A stretch of 64,000 nucleotides of DNA from Streptomyces graminofaciens (GCF_030294945.1 NZ_AP018448.1:5982001-6046000); one strand, 5' to 3'; positions 50,937 to 59,854 are shown, numbered from the stretch's first letter. Notes: generated by a model not told the origin, from the sequence alone. Translations and numbers: made by a program.

Positions 50937-51122
50937 GTTACAACCTTCTTTACTGGTTCAAGGCGGCTCGCTCCGCTCACCGCGCGCGGCCCGGCCCCCG
51001 GCCGGGCCTGCGCTCCTGTCTACGCCCCGCTCCAGCCCGGCCGGCGCCCGTGCCGCGCTCAAAGCATGCGGCCACCTGATGCCAGAGAAGGGGTACGTCG
51101 TGGCTCGGGCGGTCGGCTCCAC

Positions 51123-51132
51123 GGCTTTACGG
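51123..51132 (+). repeat. IS4 target-site duplication, left
   Basis: GGCTTTACGG, repeated exactly at 52685-52694 on the other side of the IS. Confidence 0.85.
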
Positions 51133-52684
51133 CAAGACCGGGAAGTTAGGGCTGTTGTGGCTGGTCGGGTGGGTTGACATGGGAACGGAGCCCGGCGCGG
51201 ACTGTGAGTGTCGAGGTCACGGTCCGAGGGGGCTCCGTTGTCTGTTCAGTGTGCCACCGCAGGGGTGGTTCGGGACCGGTCGTGGGTGTGGTTGCCCGGT
51301 CATTTAGGGGTGTTGACGCGGTGGGTGCCGCCGTCGCTGGTGGACGAGGTGGTTCGAGCGGCGGGCCGGGGTGAGCGGCGGGTGCGGCTGCTGCCGGCGC
51401 GGGTGGTGGTCTACTTCGTGCTGGCCATGGTGCTGTTCCCGGAGTGTGGATACCGCCGGGTGTGGGCGTCGTTGACGGCCAGGTGGCCCGGTTCGGCACT
51501 TGCCGATCCATCGGCAGCGGCTCTGCGGCAGGCTCGTCGGCGGTTGGGGGTCGAGCCGCTGGCGTTGCTGTTCGACCGGCTTCGCGGCACGGTGGGCACC
51601 CCGGCAACGCCGGGGGTGTTCTGGCGGAGTCTGCGGCTGGTGGCCTGGGACGGCACCTGCGTGGAGGTGGCGGACAGCGAAGCGAACGTGGCCCGGTTCA
51701 GGCGGCATGCGGCCCGCACCACACGTCCGGCCGGCTATCCCCAGGTGCGGCTGACCGCGCTGGTGGAGTGCGGGACCCGTGCCCTAATCGATGCGGTGTT
51801 CGGGCCGCAGCAGTACACCGAGTGGCCGCAGGCCCGTGCTCTGCTGCCCTCTCTGCAGCCTGGCATGCTGCTGCTTGCCGACCGCGGCTACGACGGCTTC
51901 GAGGCCCTGCGGGACGCTGCTGCCACCGGCGCCGATGTGCTGTGGCGGGTGCAGGCAGGGCGTCTGCTGCCCGTCATCCGCCCGTTGCCGGACGGCACCC
52001 ATCTCACCCTGGTCACCGACCGGCGCTCCGGTGACCGGCTCACCCGGTGGATGCGCCACGGCCGCCGCGGTCCGATGCCCGCACACCTGACCGCCCTCAC
52101 GCTGCGTGTGATCAGCTACCGGGTCACCCGGACCGCCGCGGACGGCACCTTTCGCACCAGCACGGTCCGCCTGGTCACCACGCTGCTCGACCCGCACGAG
52201 CACCCGGCCGCCGAGCTGGCCGTCCTCTACCAGCAGCGCTGGGAGATCGAGACCGCCTACTACGGGCTCAAGGTCACCCTGCGCGGAGCCGACCGCGTCC
52301 TGCGCTCACGCACCGTCGCGGGAGTTGAACAGGAACTCCTCGCGCTGCTGACCGTCTACCAGGCCGCCCGCATCGCCATGACCCAGGCGGCCACCACCGC
52401 CGGGGTCGACCCCGACCGGCTGTCCTTGACCACGGCCCTGCACACCATCCGGCTCACGCTGATCACCGCCAACACCACAGGACCGACCCTCCTTGCGGAA
52501 GTCCTGCTGAAAGCACGCAACCTCGCGCCCACACGGCGCCGTTCACGCACCAGCCCGCGGTGCGTCAAACGCACCCTGTCGCCCTACGCCTACAACAAGA
52601 CCAAAGGCAGCGTCGGACACAAGACGACCGTGACCACCACCATCACCCTGACCAGCGCCGACAGACCTTAACTTCCCGGTCTTG
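51133..52684 (+). mobile_element. intact IS4-family insertion sequence, 1552 bp
   Basis: Perfect 16-bp terminal inverted repeats (CAAGACCGGGAAGTTA at 51133-51148, its complement at 52669-52684) enclose one full transposase gene. 10-bp target duplications flank it. Length, repeat type and target size fit IS4. Without the IS the target would read GGCTCC, ten bases, GGAGCC, a small hairpin. Confidence 0.92.
51208..52671 (+). CDS. IS4-family transposase
   Basis: This is a 487-residue DDE transposase starting at GTG 51208. The first Asp is in LVAWDGTCVEVADSEANV, the second in LLADRGYDGFEALRD. The YREK-like signature with Glu is QQRWEIETAYYGLKVTLRGA. The frame is uninterrupted from near one inverted repeat to within 10 bases of the other stop, so the element is probably active. 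It is inserted in the AICE after the GHKL gene pair. Confidence 0.92.
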   Translation: MSRSRSEGAPLSVQCATAGVVRDRSWVWLPGHLGVLTRWVPPSLVDEVVRAAGRGERRVRLLPARVVVYFVLAMVLFPECGYRRVWASLTARWPGSALADPSAAALRQARRRLGVEPLALLFDRLRGTVGTPATPGVFWRSLRLVAWDGTCVEVADSEANVARFRRHAARTTRPAGYPQVRLTALVECGTRALIDAVFGPQQYTEWPQARALLPSLQPGMLLLADRGYDGFEALRDAAATGADVLWRVQAGRLLPVIRPLPDGTHLTLVTDRRSGDRLTRWMRHGRRGPMPAHLTALTLRVISYRVTRTAADGTFRTSTVRLVTTLLDPHEHPAAELAVLYQQRWEIETAYYGLKVTLRGADRVLRSRTVAGVEQELLALLTVYQAARIAMTQAATTAGVDPDRLSLTTALHTIRLTLITANTTGPTLLAEVLLKARNLAPTRRRSRTSPRCVKRTLSPYAYNKTKGSVGHKTTVTTTITLTSADRP

Positions 52685-52694
52685 GGCTTTACGG
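52685..52694 (+). repeat. IS4 target-site duplication, right
   Basis: GGCTTTACGG, exact copy of 51123-51132. Confidence 0.85.
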
Positions 52695-52699
52695 AGCCA

Positions 52700-52810
52700 C
52701 TTTGGCGCGAGCCTCGAAGATCATGGCCCCAACGTCGTGCTTTACCGGGCAGGTCCACAGACTGCCCGACGCGCCGGAAGCTTACGGGGCCATGATCACT
52801 CGCGCCAAAG
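52700..52810. repeat. large imperfect inverted repeat
   Basis: CTTTGGCGCGAG (52700-52711) pairs with CTCGCGCCAAAG (52799-52810), and ATCATGGCCCC (about 52720-52730) with GGGGCCATGAT. The loop is about 55 bases and includes a smaller GGGCAG/CTGCCC hairpin. It marks the border between GC-rich transfer DNA and the AT-richer cargo. It could be a replication or transfer site, an RNA structure or the end of an older insertion. Confidence 0.55.
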
Positions 52811-53020
52811 CAGCACCACCCCAAAGCCGCTCCACCGACCTCTACTGAGACCTGATACGACTGTCTGCCGTTGAATTAGTTGAACGTGGCCCATCATCCT
52901 CCTCTCGGTTGCCGTTCCACCGGTCAGGTTGCGCACCAGAAGAGATCAGACAAACACTGGAAACAGGCATGATCCTGCCGCGTGCTTGAACCAATGACTC
53001 AAGGCAGAGGGTCGAGCGCC

Positions 53021-54205
53021 ATGATTCACAACCCACCTCACAATCCGTTCGTCGAACAGGTGGCAGGTGACTATTTCGTTGGGCGCGAATGGCAAGTCCA
53101 GGAATTCAAAAGTTCCCTGGCGGGGCTGGAGGCAGGGCAGCCGCGCCATCTATACATTGCTGGACTACACGGAACCGGAAAAACTTCCTACCTGCAGAAG
53201 CTTATAGATACGTCAAGCACGGGGAGCGTTCTCGGCGTGCTGGCCACCTTGGACCAAGCTACGGCATATGATCAGGCCTCCACTTTGGTCAAATCTGTCG
53301 CGGCTGAAATAGATCACAAAGCTAGCACAAGACTCATTGAGGACTGGGAGAGTCCGGAGGGCTCGACACATTTTTATTTGCCTCGCAGGGATCGCCTACT
53401 CAGCGATGATCTCCGACACGACCTAAAGACACTTAAAGAGATCGCTGCTTCATCCGGACTGTCAAAGACTGTCATTTGCATTGACGAGGGCCACCGAATC
53501 GAGGGCTCCGCGCTCTCCGCTTTGAAGAATGCGATGCAGCATTTGAATGATTACCTTGTCATTCTATCGCTTCTCCTAATTCACGAAAAGGGGGGAGCGG
53601 TTGAGGATGGCCGTGCGATGCTAGACAGAAAAGCCGGTGAAGCTCAGGGCGATTACGGGGCCTCAAGATTTTTTGCAAAGGGGATCCCTTTGGGGCCATT
53701 TGAGACGCAGACTGAAGCAGAGCGGTGTATCCGACGCCGTCTCCAAGGAAACCCAATTGGCTTCACGGACACCGTGATCGCACTCATAGCTAGTGTATCT
53801 GGGCGAGTGCCACACGAAATTATCGCTATTGGATCCGATGTCTATGACCGCACTTCCCGTGAGGGGCACCAAAGAGCAACCAAAGAGATATTCCTTGCAT
53901 CCTTCAAGAATCGGTTCAGCCATGATTACGGCAAGGCCCTAGAAATTCGGTCGCAACTTTCGGAGACTGCTCGTCGTGCAATCCTTACGCTCTTGGAAAT
54001 GGGCAGGTCGACTGAAGTAGATGCTCTAGCTGCACGGATGTATCCCGACATACCAAAAGACGCACAAAGAACCGTCGCCGCCGGCATAAAGGGAGAGCTT
54101 GACCGAATGTGCAATTCGGCATTTTGTTCTGAGATTGACGGTCGTTACGAGATAGATCATCCCGTGCGTCGGTACGCACTTGAGATCGCACTGGAGCTGG
54201 AATGA
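53021..54205 (+). CDS. AAA-type ATPase of three-gene cargo operon
   Basis: This is a protein of about 394 residues. ATG 53021 lies 10 bases after AAGGCAGAGG; earlier GTG 52982 and ATG 52994 are possible. It starts like Orc/STAND-type ATPases (NPFVEQVAGDYFVGREWQVQ). Walker A is AGLHGTGKTSYL (residues 47-58) and Walker B VICIDEGHRI (151-160). The C-terminal third is a winged-helix-like region (RRAILTLLEMGRSTEVDALA, IKGELDRMCNSAFCSEIDGR) that could act as sensor. Base composition is distinctly more AT-rich than the rest of the element, and rare codons are common. It overlaps the next gene by 4 bases (ATGA). Confidence 0.8.
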   Translation: MIHNPPHNPFVEQVAGDYFVGREWQVQEFKSSLAGLEAGQPRHLYIAGLHGTGKTSYLQKLIDTSSTGSVLGVLATLDQATAYDQASTLVKSVAAEIDHKASTRLIEDWESPEGSTHFYLPRRDRLLSDDLRHDLKTLKEIAASSGLSKTVICIDEGHRIEGSALSALKNAMQHLNDYLVILSLLLIHEKGGAVEDGRAMLDRKAGEAQGDYGASRFFAKGIPLGPFETQTEAERCIRRRLQGNPIGFTDTVIALIASVSGRVPHEIIAIGSDVYDRTSREGHQRATKEIFLASFKNRFSHDYGKALEIRSQLSETARRAILTLLEMGRSTEVDALAARMYPDIPKDAQRTVAAGIKGELDRMCNSAFCSEIDGRYEIDHPVRRYALEIALELE

Positions 54206-55920
54206 TTACAGAAGATTCCGGACTCTGGGAAGAGGTTCTTTCAGGGCGCGAGGAGAGTTTCATACCCAGAATTTTGCGAAACTCTGTCCGTTACCTGACT
54301 AACGCCAGAGATTCCCACAGAGGGTGGCCTCCTTATCCAGGGCTGCCTAGCGACTTGCACTGCTCATGTGTCGCGATAGAAGCACTGAGAGCCATTAGCG
54401 ATGATGATGACACCTACGAAGTCCCCATCGCAGAAGCCGCTTCCTTTATTAGGGACGAATACGGCGGGAAAGCAAGTGGGGGTTCAATTGAGGAACTCCT
54501 TGACTTGATGACTGTTTCAATATCGGAAGAAGATAAGAACTCTGAGTATGCATCGGCCCTTCATCAACAGTTCCAAGCGGCATTTCATGCGGCAAACTCG
54601 GGAAATCGCACTCTGTCAACTCAAATACTAAGTAGAGCACTGTACATTTCGACGCAATGGTCCAACGAGGATCAATTGTCCCTTTCGTTGCTTTCTTTGG
54701 TCTTGAAACGTCAGCGAGCACAGACGGGTGCGTGGTCTCAGATAGAGGGATCTGATGAGGACTCGATTTCTGCAACTGCGTGGGCCGTTCGAGCTATTTC
54801 AAAAATAAGCACCAAAGAATCCAATGGGGCAACCTCGAATGGTCTTCAATATATTAAATCTCAGCTCGTGGACCGAGGCTGGGAGGGAGCGTGTGCCGGA
54901 GGCGGACTATTGACAACAGCCGTGGTTCTCCGCGCGGTTTCTGCGGTCGATCTACGTGATGACTTGGACCTCGTCGACTCTGGCGTCGAGTACTTGCGGA
55001 GTCAGATAAACCCTGATGGGGGCTGGGGCGGCGGCACCGGCGAAGTCAGCAGCGTTGAGCACACCGCTGCTGCGGTCGTAGCCCTAGCCGAAAGCGGAGA
55101 GAATAAATTTGTACCCGTTAGGATAACCCGAGAAACGGTCAACGCTCTGCAGTCTCAAGTAGCGGAAATAGCGTCCGAGCGAGATTCCCTCACTGAGGAC
55201 TTCGAAGGCAGAATCTTGGAACACTGTGGAAGGGTAAAGAGGGAGCGAGACGATTTTAGAAAGAGAGTACGACAGGCCGAGGCGAGGGCTTCCGAGCTAG
55301 AGGAAGCGGTTGCACAATTGCAGCGTGGAATCGCAGAACGAGACCATGAGCGCCTGAGTCTCATGAGCACTATACGACCTGCTCAACTCATGAATAGGCG
55401 AGGCATCTCTCGATCGGAGCGCCTACTCTGCATACCTATTTTCATCCTCCTCGGTGTAACTGTTGCCGCACCATACGTGTTGAAGAGTACAGAGATTGCA
55501 GCAATAGTATCCTCCGTCTCAATACTTGCTCTAGTGCTACTTTTTCTCTACTGGTTTAGGCGCGTTACTTATCGGAGAAATAGTTTCTTGGTCGATCGAC
55601 TCATGGCGGAGCAGCTACTGTTCGAACCGTCTCTTAAACCTCACCGTCGAGTACAGCTTGATATTCTGCTGGATAGCTTCCGCTACGCAACCGAGGATTT
55701 TCCTCCAAGTATTCGGGAGGAACTCGTCTATCGGCTTCTCCGCGACGGAGTCGACATTCCGCAGGACATCGGCAGCCGATACATACGCGAACTAATGCTC
55801 GATCTGCACATACCTCCACGTCGCTCGCAAGGCCTAGAGGCGTGGCTGGAACGTGTCATGTCACTTGATCCAGACAATAGGAGAATACTTTTCAGCCAGC
55901 TAAGGAGGGCGATCCTTTGA
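54202..55920 (+). CDS. alpha/alpha-toroid, coiled-coil, two-TM protein
   Basis: This is a 572-residue protein. Residues 25-300 contain terpene-cyclase/prenyltransferase-like repeats: GAWSQIEGSDEDSISATAWA, RGWEGACAGGGLLTTAVVL and NPDGGWGGGTGEVSSVEHTA, each with the QW-type tryptophan-glycine and a following helix. The DxDD acid of squalene cyclases is incomplete (SDEDS at 184-188), so catalysis is doubtful. A coiled coil follows (about 310-390), then two transmembrane helices (409-427, 432-452) and a cytosolic helical domain (453-572). The toroid may bind a lipid or peptide signal and pass it to the membrane. It starts at ATG 54202 inside the ATPase stop and ends overlapping the third gene. 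Confidence 0.82.
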   Translation: MITEDSGLWEEVLSGREESFIPRILRNSVRYLTNARDSHRGWPPYPGLPSDLHCSCVAIEALRAISDDDDTYEVPIAEAASFIRDEYGGKASGGSIEELLDLMTVSISEEDKNSEYASALHQQFQAAFHAANSGNRTLSTQILSRALYISTQWSNEDQLSLSLLSLVLKRQRAQTGAWSQIEGSDEDSISATAWAVRAISKISTKESNGATSNGLQYIKSQLVDRGWEGACAGGGLLTTAVVLRAVSAVDLRDDLDLVDSGVEYLRSQINPDGGWGGGTGEVSSVEHTAAAVVALAESGENKFVPVRITRETVNALQSQVAEIASERDSLTEDFEGRILEHCGRVKRERDDFRKRVRQAEARASELEEAVAQLQRGIAERDHERLSLMSTIRPAQLMNRRGISRSERLLCIPIFILLGVTVAAPYVLKSTEIAAIVSSVSILALVLLFLYWFRRVTYRRNSFLVDRLMAEQLLFEPSLKPHRRVQLDILLDSFRYATEDFPPSIREELVYRLLRDGVDIPQDIGSRYIRELMLDLHIPPRRSQGLEAWLERVMSLDPDNRRILFSQLRRAIL

Positions 55921-56753
55921 TCAGGGCCGTGCTACGACTTCTTGTTCTTGCCGCCAAAGCAGCAGTTGTAACCGCGGCTAGCCTGACCTTGGTGATGGGA
56001 AGCGCTCAAGAGGCCCCTTCTGAAGAATTCCGCTCCCTAGATATCCGCACATTCGCTTCCAGATCTCCCGGTGCCACTCATGATTTCGTCATAGTGTCGC
56101 TCTCAAACAAGACTGACAAGGAATTTCCTGCAGTCGTAGTAGAAGTTTGGTCGGAAAAACAGCTAAACAAGTGTCAAGTGAACAAGATGGATCCGATGCA
56201 AGATCTAGTGCTGCGGCTTTCCGTTCCATCTGGACAGGGCGACATGTACGTTATTGCTCGTCGTGGCGCCCGAGACTCAAAAGCTATACCCGTACAAACG
56301 TCAGAAAAACAAGAGCCCGCTAAGGTCTCTCCTCCTAGCTTGCTTACGACGATGGGGCCAGCCACCCTTGCCTTAATTGGTGTATTCATAGGTGCCGTAT
56401 TGGGGCACGCCTTCGCGTCGCGTAGAGAATCCGCGAGAGGATACTTCGAATGGTCTAAAATGCTCTACGAGCGTCACCATGAAGCTTATATCAGATTTCT
56501 AGGAAACTGGGAAGGTAGTCCTAATTCAAAGATCCTGAGGGATAATTTCGAACGTCTTAAGTCACAAGGTGCCATCCCTGTCAATATCTTGGCGCTCTAC
56601 AGGGAAGTGCAATCTAAACTCGACGATTCCTCGGTTTCACAGGAGGAAAAGCAGAAGGCGGCAGACCGGCTTTACGCGCAAGTAAGTAACATACTGTCGG
56701 ATCCAATAGCTACCCGCAGGAAGCGATGGCGGAAGATGATGTCGAGTCGGTGA
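55917..56753 (+). CDS. membrane protein, third gene of cargo operon
   Basis: This is a 278-residue protein starting at TTG 55917, which overlaps the previous stop (TTGA); AAGGAGG lies 9 bases before it. An N-terminal hydrophobic segment (residues 5-28) acts as signal or anchor. A beta-rich domain (35-130, FVIVSLSNKTDKEFPAVVVE) probably lies outside. A second transmembrane helix (LIGVFIGAVLGHAFA) is followed by a cytosolic helical tail (170-278) with very basic end RRKRWRKMMSSR. No family recognised. Translational coupling of all three genes implies one complex. Confidence 0.78.
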   Translation: MIRAVLRLLVLAAKAAVVTAASLTLVMGSAQEAPSEEFRSLDIRTFASRSPGATHDFVIVSLSNKTDKEFPAVVVEVWSEKQLNKCQVNKMDPMQDLVLRLSVPSGQGDMYVIARRGARDSKAIPVQTSEKQEPAKVSPPSLLTTMGPATLALIGVFIGAVLGHAFASRRESARGYFEWSKMLYERHHEAYIRFLGNWEGSPNSKILRDNFERLKSQGAIPVNILALYREVQSKLDDSSVSQEEKQKAADRLYAQVSNILSDPIATRRKRWRKMMSSR

Positions 56754-57027
56754 GAGGGACGACGGGCAGGATGACCACGCTGCTGACAAGGTCAGCGGTG
56801 GTCCAAACGGCCGGCTGAACCTCACAGAGGCACGTCAGAGCTTCCCGGCTTTGGGAGCCTATGACGAGCAATGTACCGCGTTCGTACGAGCCTTTGCCGG
56901 GCGAACACCCAACGGTCTGACATCAACGTCGGCGGCAGACGGCCACAGATCCGGCGCCCTGGACTGGATTCCGAAGCGGCCAGCAAGCAGATGTCCGAGC
57001 AGCCCGCATGGTTCATGGTTCGAACTC

Positions 57028-58023
57028 CTAAAGGGGTGGCCGTGGGCCTCTTGCCCCTCGCAGCAACCGTCTAGGAAGACGACGCCGGACTGCCTCCCAG
57101 ACCCCCGGGCGTCCCTCCACTCTTCGCAACTCTCGTCGAATCCTGATCTTGCCGAAGACCCCCGGGGTCTTCTCAAGTGTCCGTACTACGTCGTAGTCAG
57201 GACCGCTGCGCGGTACCTCCGGGCAAATGTTCAGCCGTTCCATGCCTTGAACCATCAGGCTGTTCACGACCGCACGGGTGCGGTACGTGTCCAATTCCTG
57301 CTGTTGATCCACTGGAAGTCTTTCGATCAGGTCACCCCGGAGGAACGCCGAGTTCTCAGGACCGAGCCGCTCCATGGCTCCTGCTTCACCAGCCCGATAA
57401 CCGGTACCGGAGACACCGCACATCCACGTCATGTAATGCCCTGGGTTCCCGAAGTAGTACACCTCGTAGTACTCGTGCCGCCGAGCACCCTTCCATGAGG
57501 CGATTTCTTCCGGGTGCGGCAGGTCCAGAGCGTTACTGACTTGAGCGAGCCGCGTGCGACCCAGGCGCACATTCAGGGCGGGCCCGTTTGAGTACCAGGA
57601 GGAACCCATACGGATCTTGGGCTTGAACCGCTTACTTGTGGTAGTGAGCGAGTAGGCCACGACGTCTGACTCGCTGCCCCAGGTCGTCAGGTAGCCCTCT
57701 GTCGCCAGGGGCCAGACCCGCTCCGTCACACTCAGGCGACTTCCCTCGCCAGGCGTGAGACTCAACACCGGCACCGTCAGCTCAAAGGCAGGCTCCCCGA
57801 ACAGCGCTTCAACGTAGGCCGGCCGCACGCCTGGGGCGAGCTGCTTGAAGTTCTTGGTCCAGGTTCGTCGCCTGCCCGGACCCTTCTTCCACCACTCGGT
57901 CACCGTTCCGATGAGGGTCAGCGCCGCCACCACCCCGCCCATGATCTTGCCGATGTCGGCAAGAGTGCTCAGCTCGTTCACGGGAGGCATCTTGCACCCC
58001 AGTGACGTGGCGCATACCCACAT
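57028..58023 (-). CDS. membrane-anchored hypothetical protein
   Basis: This is a 331-residue protein (ATG 58023, or ATG 57990 giving 320). One hydrophobic helix near residues 22-42 (IGKIMGGVVAALTLIGTVTE) is followed by WWKKGPGRRRTWTKNFKQ. A cytosolic domain follows (PAYVEALFGEPAFEL, YYEVYYFGNPGHYMTW). The start of this domain resembles what some annotations call an ETEC_3214 domain, which is my recollection only. The last 70 residues are basic. It points toward the cargo operon, 270 bases from its end, and may be separate cargo. Confidence 0.7.
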   Translation of the reverse strand: MWVCATSLGCKMPPVNELSTLADIGKIMGGVVAALTLIGTVTEWWKKGPGRRRTWTKNFKQLAPGVRPAYVEALFGEPAFELTVPVLSLTPGEGSRLSVTERVWPLATEGYLTTWGSESDVVAYSLTTTSKRFKPKIRMGSSWYSNGPALNVRLGRTRLAQVSNALDLPHPEEIASWKGARRHEYYEVYYFGNPGHYMTWMCGVSGTGYRAGEAGAMERLGPENSAFLRGDLIERLPVDQQQELDTYRTRAVVNSLMVQGMERLNICPEVPRSGPDYDVVRTLEKTPGVFGKIRIRRELRRVEGRPGVWEAVRRRLPRRLLRGARGPRPPL

Positions 58024-58346
58024 CCCACTAGATCCGTGCAGTCCTATGCCTGACCACCTGCACGTGTTCCGGGCAGACGGGAACGGGGATGCGTCCGGCG
58101 CACCACTAGCGCACCAGAACGAGCGGGGAACAGCGGGGCTTCACGGGAAGGTTGCCGAGCTTGACAGGGACACTCATCCACCGTTCACCCAGTTCAGCGC
58201 CCGTACCACCCCCAAATGCCCGCAGCTTCCCAAGCTGAGGGCTCCGCAACTGTCGGCACGGGCCTGCCCTGCAGCTTGCTTTGGTCCGCGACCACAACGG
58301 TCGCAAAGCTCATGCCTATCGGAGCGTTGCGCACTAACCTCCAACT
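58024..58346. other. divergent promoter region
   Basis: About 320 bases between two divergent cargo genes. No gene is seen; it should hold both promoters. Confidence 0.45.
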
Positions 58347-59042
58347 ATGGCAAGCACGACATGCGGATGGTGCGGACGGCTGGCTCACATGAGACCGGTC
58401 GGCGGTGCCGAAGTGGTCCCCGATCAGGACAGCCGTCTCAACGTGGGATTCGAAGCCTATCGATGTGCCAACTGCCGCCGGCTGGTCCTCGCCCACGGGT
58501 GGACCGACTTCAAGCCTACGAATGATTGGGACGACGCACCTTCCGATCTCTGGGACCACCCTCAGGCCCAGCAGCCACGATGGCTTCCCCCGGCGAAGTC
58601 CAACAGGACGTTCCCAGATGTCCCCGCAGCGATCGAGTCGCTAGCGGTTGAGGCGCACGATTGTCTGAGTATCAAGGCTGACCGAGCTGCCGTGGCACTT
58701 GCCCGTGCAGTAGTCGAGGCATCCGCGAAGGAAAAAGGTGTCGCCAGAGGGAGCCTGATCGCGAAGATCGATGAGCTGCACCAACTCGGGTTGCTCCGCG
58801 GGCACATCAAAGAAGCCGCACACGAGGTGCGCTTCGGCGGCAATGAGGTAGCCCATGGCGATCTCACCCCCGTTGATCACGAGGCAGCCGAAGAAATTCT
58901 GACACTCATGGATGAGGTGCTTAACGACCTCTTTCAGTCCCCGGCTCGCGTGGCCCGTGCCCGTCAGCGACGCCTGGAACGATCCCAAGCAGGCCCCGCG
59001 TCGGTGCACACCAGCGCGTCAGAAGGACAGCCCAGCACCTGA
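58347..59042 (+). CDS. zinc-finger plus DUF4145-like protein
   Basis: This is a 231-residue protein starting at ATG 58347. Two CxxC pairs near the N-terminus (TTCGWCGRLAH and RCANCRRLVLAH) form a zinc ribbon. Residues 85-190 (RAAVALARAVVEASAKEKGV, LRGHIKEAAHEVRFGGNEVA) match the helical DUF4145 domain, often fused to or next to defence nucleases and ATPases. A tail rich in Arg and Ser follows. It has its own terminator and no operon partner. Confidence 0.82.
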   Translation: MASTTCGWCGRLAHMRPVGGAEVVPDQDSRLNVGFEAYRCANCRRLVLAHGWTDFKPTNDWDDAPSDLWDHPQAQQPRWLPPAKSNRTFPDVPAAIESLAVEAHDCLSIKADRAAVALARAVVEASAKEKGVARGSLIAKIDELHQLGLLRGHIKEAAHEVRFGGNEVAHGDLTPVDHEAAEEILTLMDEVLNDLFQSPARVARARQRRLERSQAGPASVHTSASEGQPST

Positions 59043-59104
59043 ACTCCTGACGCAGCACTCACGGCAAGGCTCCACGGGCCATCGCCCGTATCCGTCACAT
59101 CAGG

Positions 59105-59138
59105 AGGGCCCCTGTCAGCTTGCAGGCTGACAGGGGCC
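59105..59138. terminator. strong bidirectional hairpin
   Basis: GGGCCCCTGTCAGC and GCTGACAGGGGCCC form a perfect 14-bp stem around TTGCAG. It lies between the converging DUF4145-like and hicB genes. Confidence 0.85.
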
Positions 59139-59164
59139 CAGACTGCGCAAGGCGCAGAGTTGAC

Positions 59165-59560
59165 TCAACCCTTCTTTGGAGCGAGCTTGGCGATGTACTG
59201 ATGTGAGACGCCGAGCATCGAGCCCGCATCCCTGACCGTGGCCTTCGCGGTTAGGGTTCGCGCAGCTGCCGCCAATGCTTCAGCGGCAGCCTTATTGGCC
59301 AGCTCGGCTTCTTCCCGGGCCTTCTCGGCCGTGATGATGGCGTTGGCCATGTCTGGATCGGCCGGCCGCATCACAACCTCAAATGCCTCCTCAGGCACCT
59401 CCAGCAGCATGGCTACTACGTCCGCAGCCATCTTCCGCGCCTCGCTCCACGTGCGACCCTGGGTAACACCAACGAGCCCCTCAGGGAGATCGTCAACGGT
59501 AACTACCCAGTGTGCCCCGTCTTGGGTGGCAACTGCGTGGTAAGTCCTAGTGTCGGCCAC
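59165..59560 (-). CDS. hicB: HicB-type antitoxin
   Basis: This is a 131-residue protein starting at GTG 59560 behind AAAGGAG. The N-terminal HicB fold is YHAVATQDGAHWVVTVDDLP and GLVGVTQGRTWSEARKMAAD. A helical linker leads to a short helix-turn-helix (ATVRDAGSMLGVSHQYIAKL) for operator binding. It should neutralise the toxin encoded just upstream (gap about 100 bases). The position near the right attachment site fits an addiction module keeping the element. Confidence 0.85.
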   Translation of the reverse strand: MADTRTYHAVATQDGAHWVVTVDDLPEGLVGVTQGRTWSEARKMAADVVAMLLEVPEEAFEVVMRPADPDMANAIITAEKAREEAELANKAAAEALAAAARTLTAKATVRDAGSMLGVSHQYIAKLAPKKG

Positions 59561-59662
59561 GTCTCCTTTCTCCTTCCATTCCTTCTTCCTTGTTCTGTGT
59601 GCACAACCGAAGGCGTGAGACCCTGATCGGAGGGGGCCGACCTGCACTCGGCCCCCAGTCGA

Positions 59663-59854
59663 TCACGCTCCCTCCGCCGCCTTGATCAAAGCCTTGGCGG
59701 TTCCCTCAGCGATCTCCCTGTGTCGCGGGACAGGAAGAGATACGCCCCTGAGGGTGTAAATCTCATGGTTTGCCCCCTGTCGCGCTAGTACGAGATCAGC
59801 ATCCTTGTTTGCGGCGATCTGCCGCAGTTCCTGTATCAAGGTGCGCTTGTGCAC
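59663..59854 (-). CDS. hicA: HicA-type mRNA interferase toxin
   Basis: This is a 63-residue dsRBD-like toxin starting at ATG 59854. KRTLIQELRQIAANKDADL, then the catalytic histidine in GANHEIYTLRGVSLPVPRHR. HicA cleaves mRNA in the cytosol until bound by HicB. The order toxin-antitoxin is standard for hicAB. Confidence 0.85.
   Translation of the reverse strand: MHKRTLIQELRQIAANKDADLVLARQGANHEIYTLRGVSLPVPRHREIAEGTAKALIKAAEGA

Noticed and set aside
54202..55920. Active squalene/hopene cyclase
   Set aside because: The DxDD acid motif is incomplete, the repeats are few, and coiled-coil plus transmembrane parts do not fit the family.
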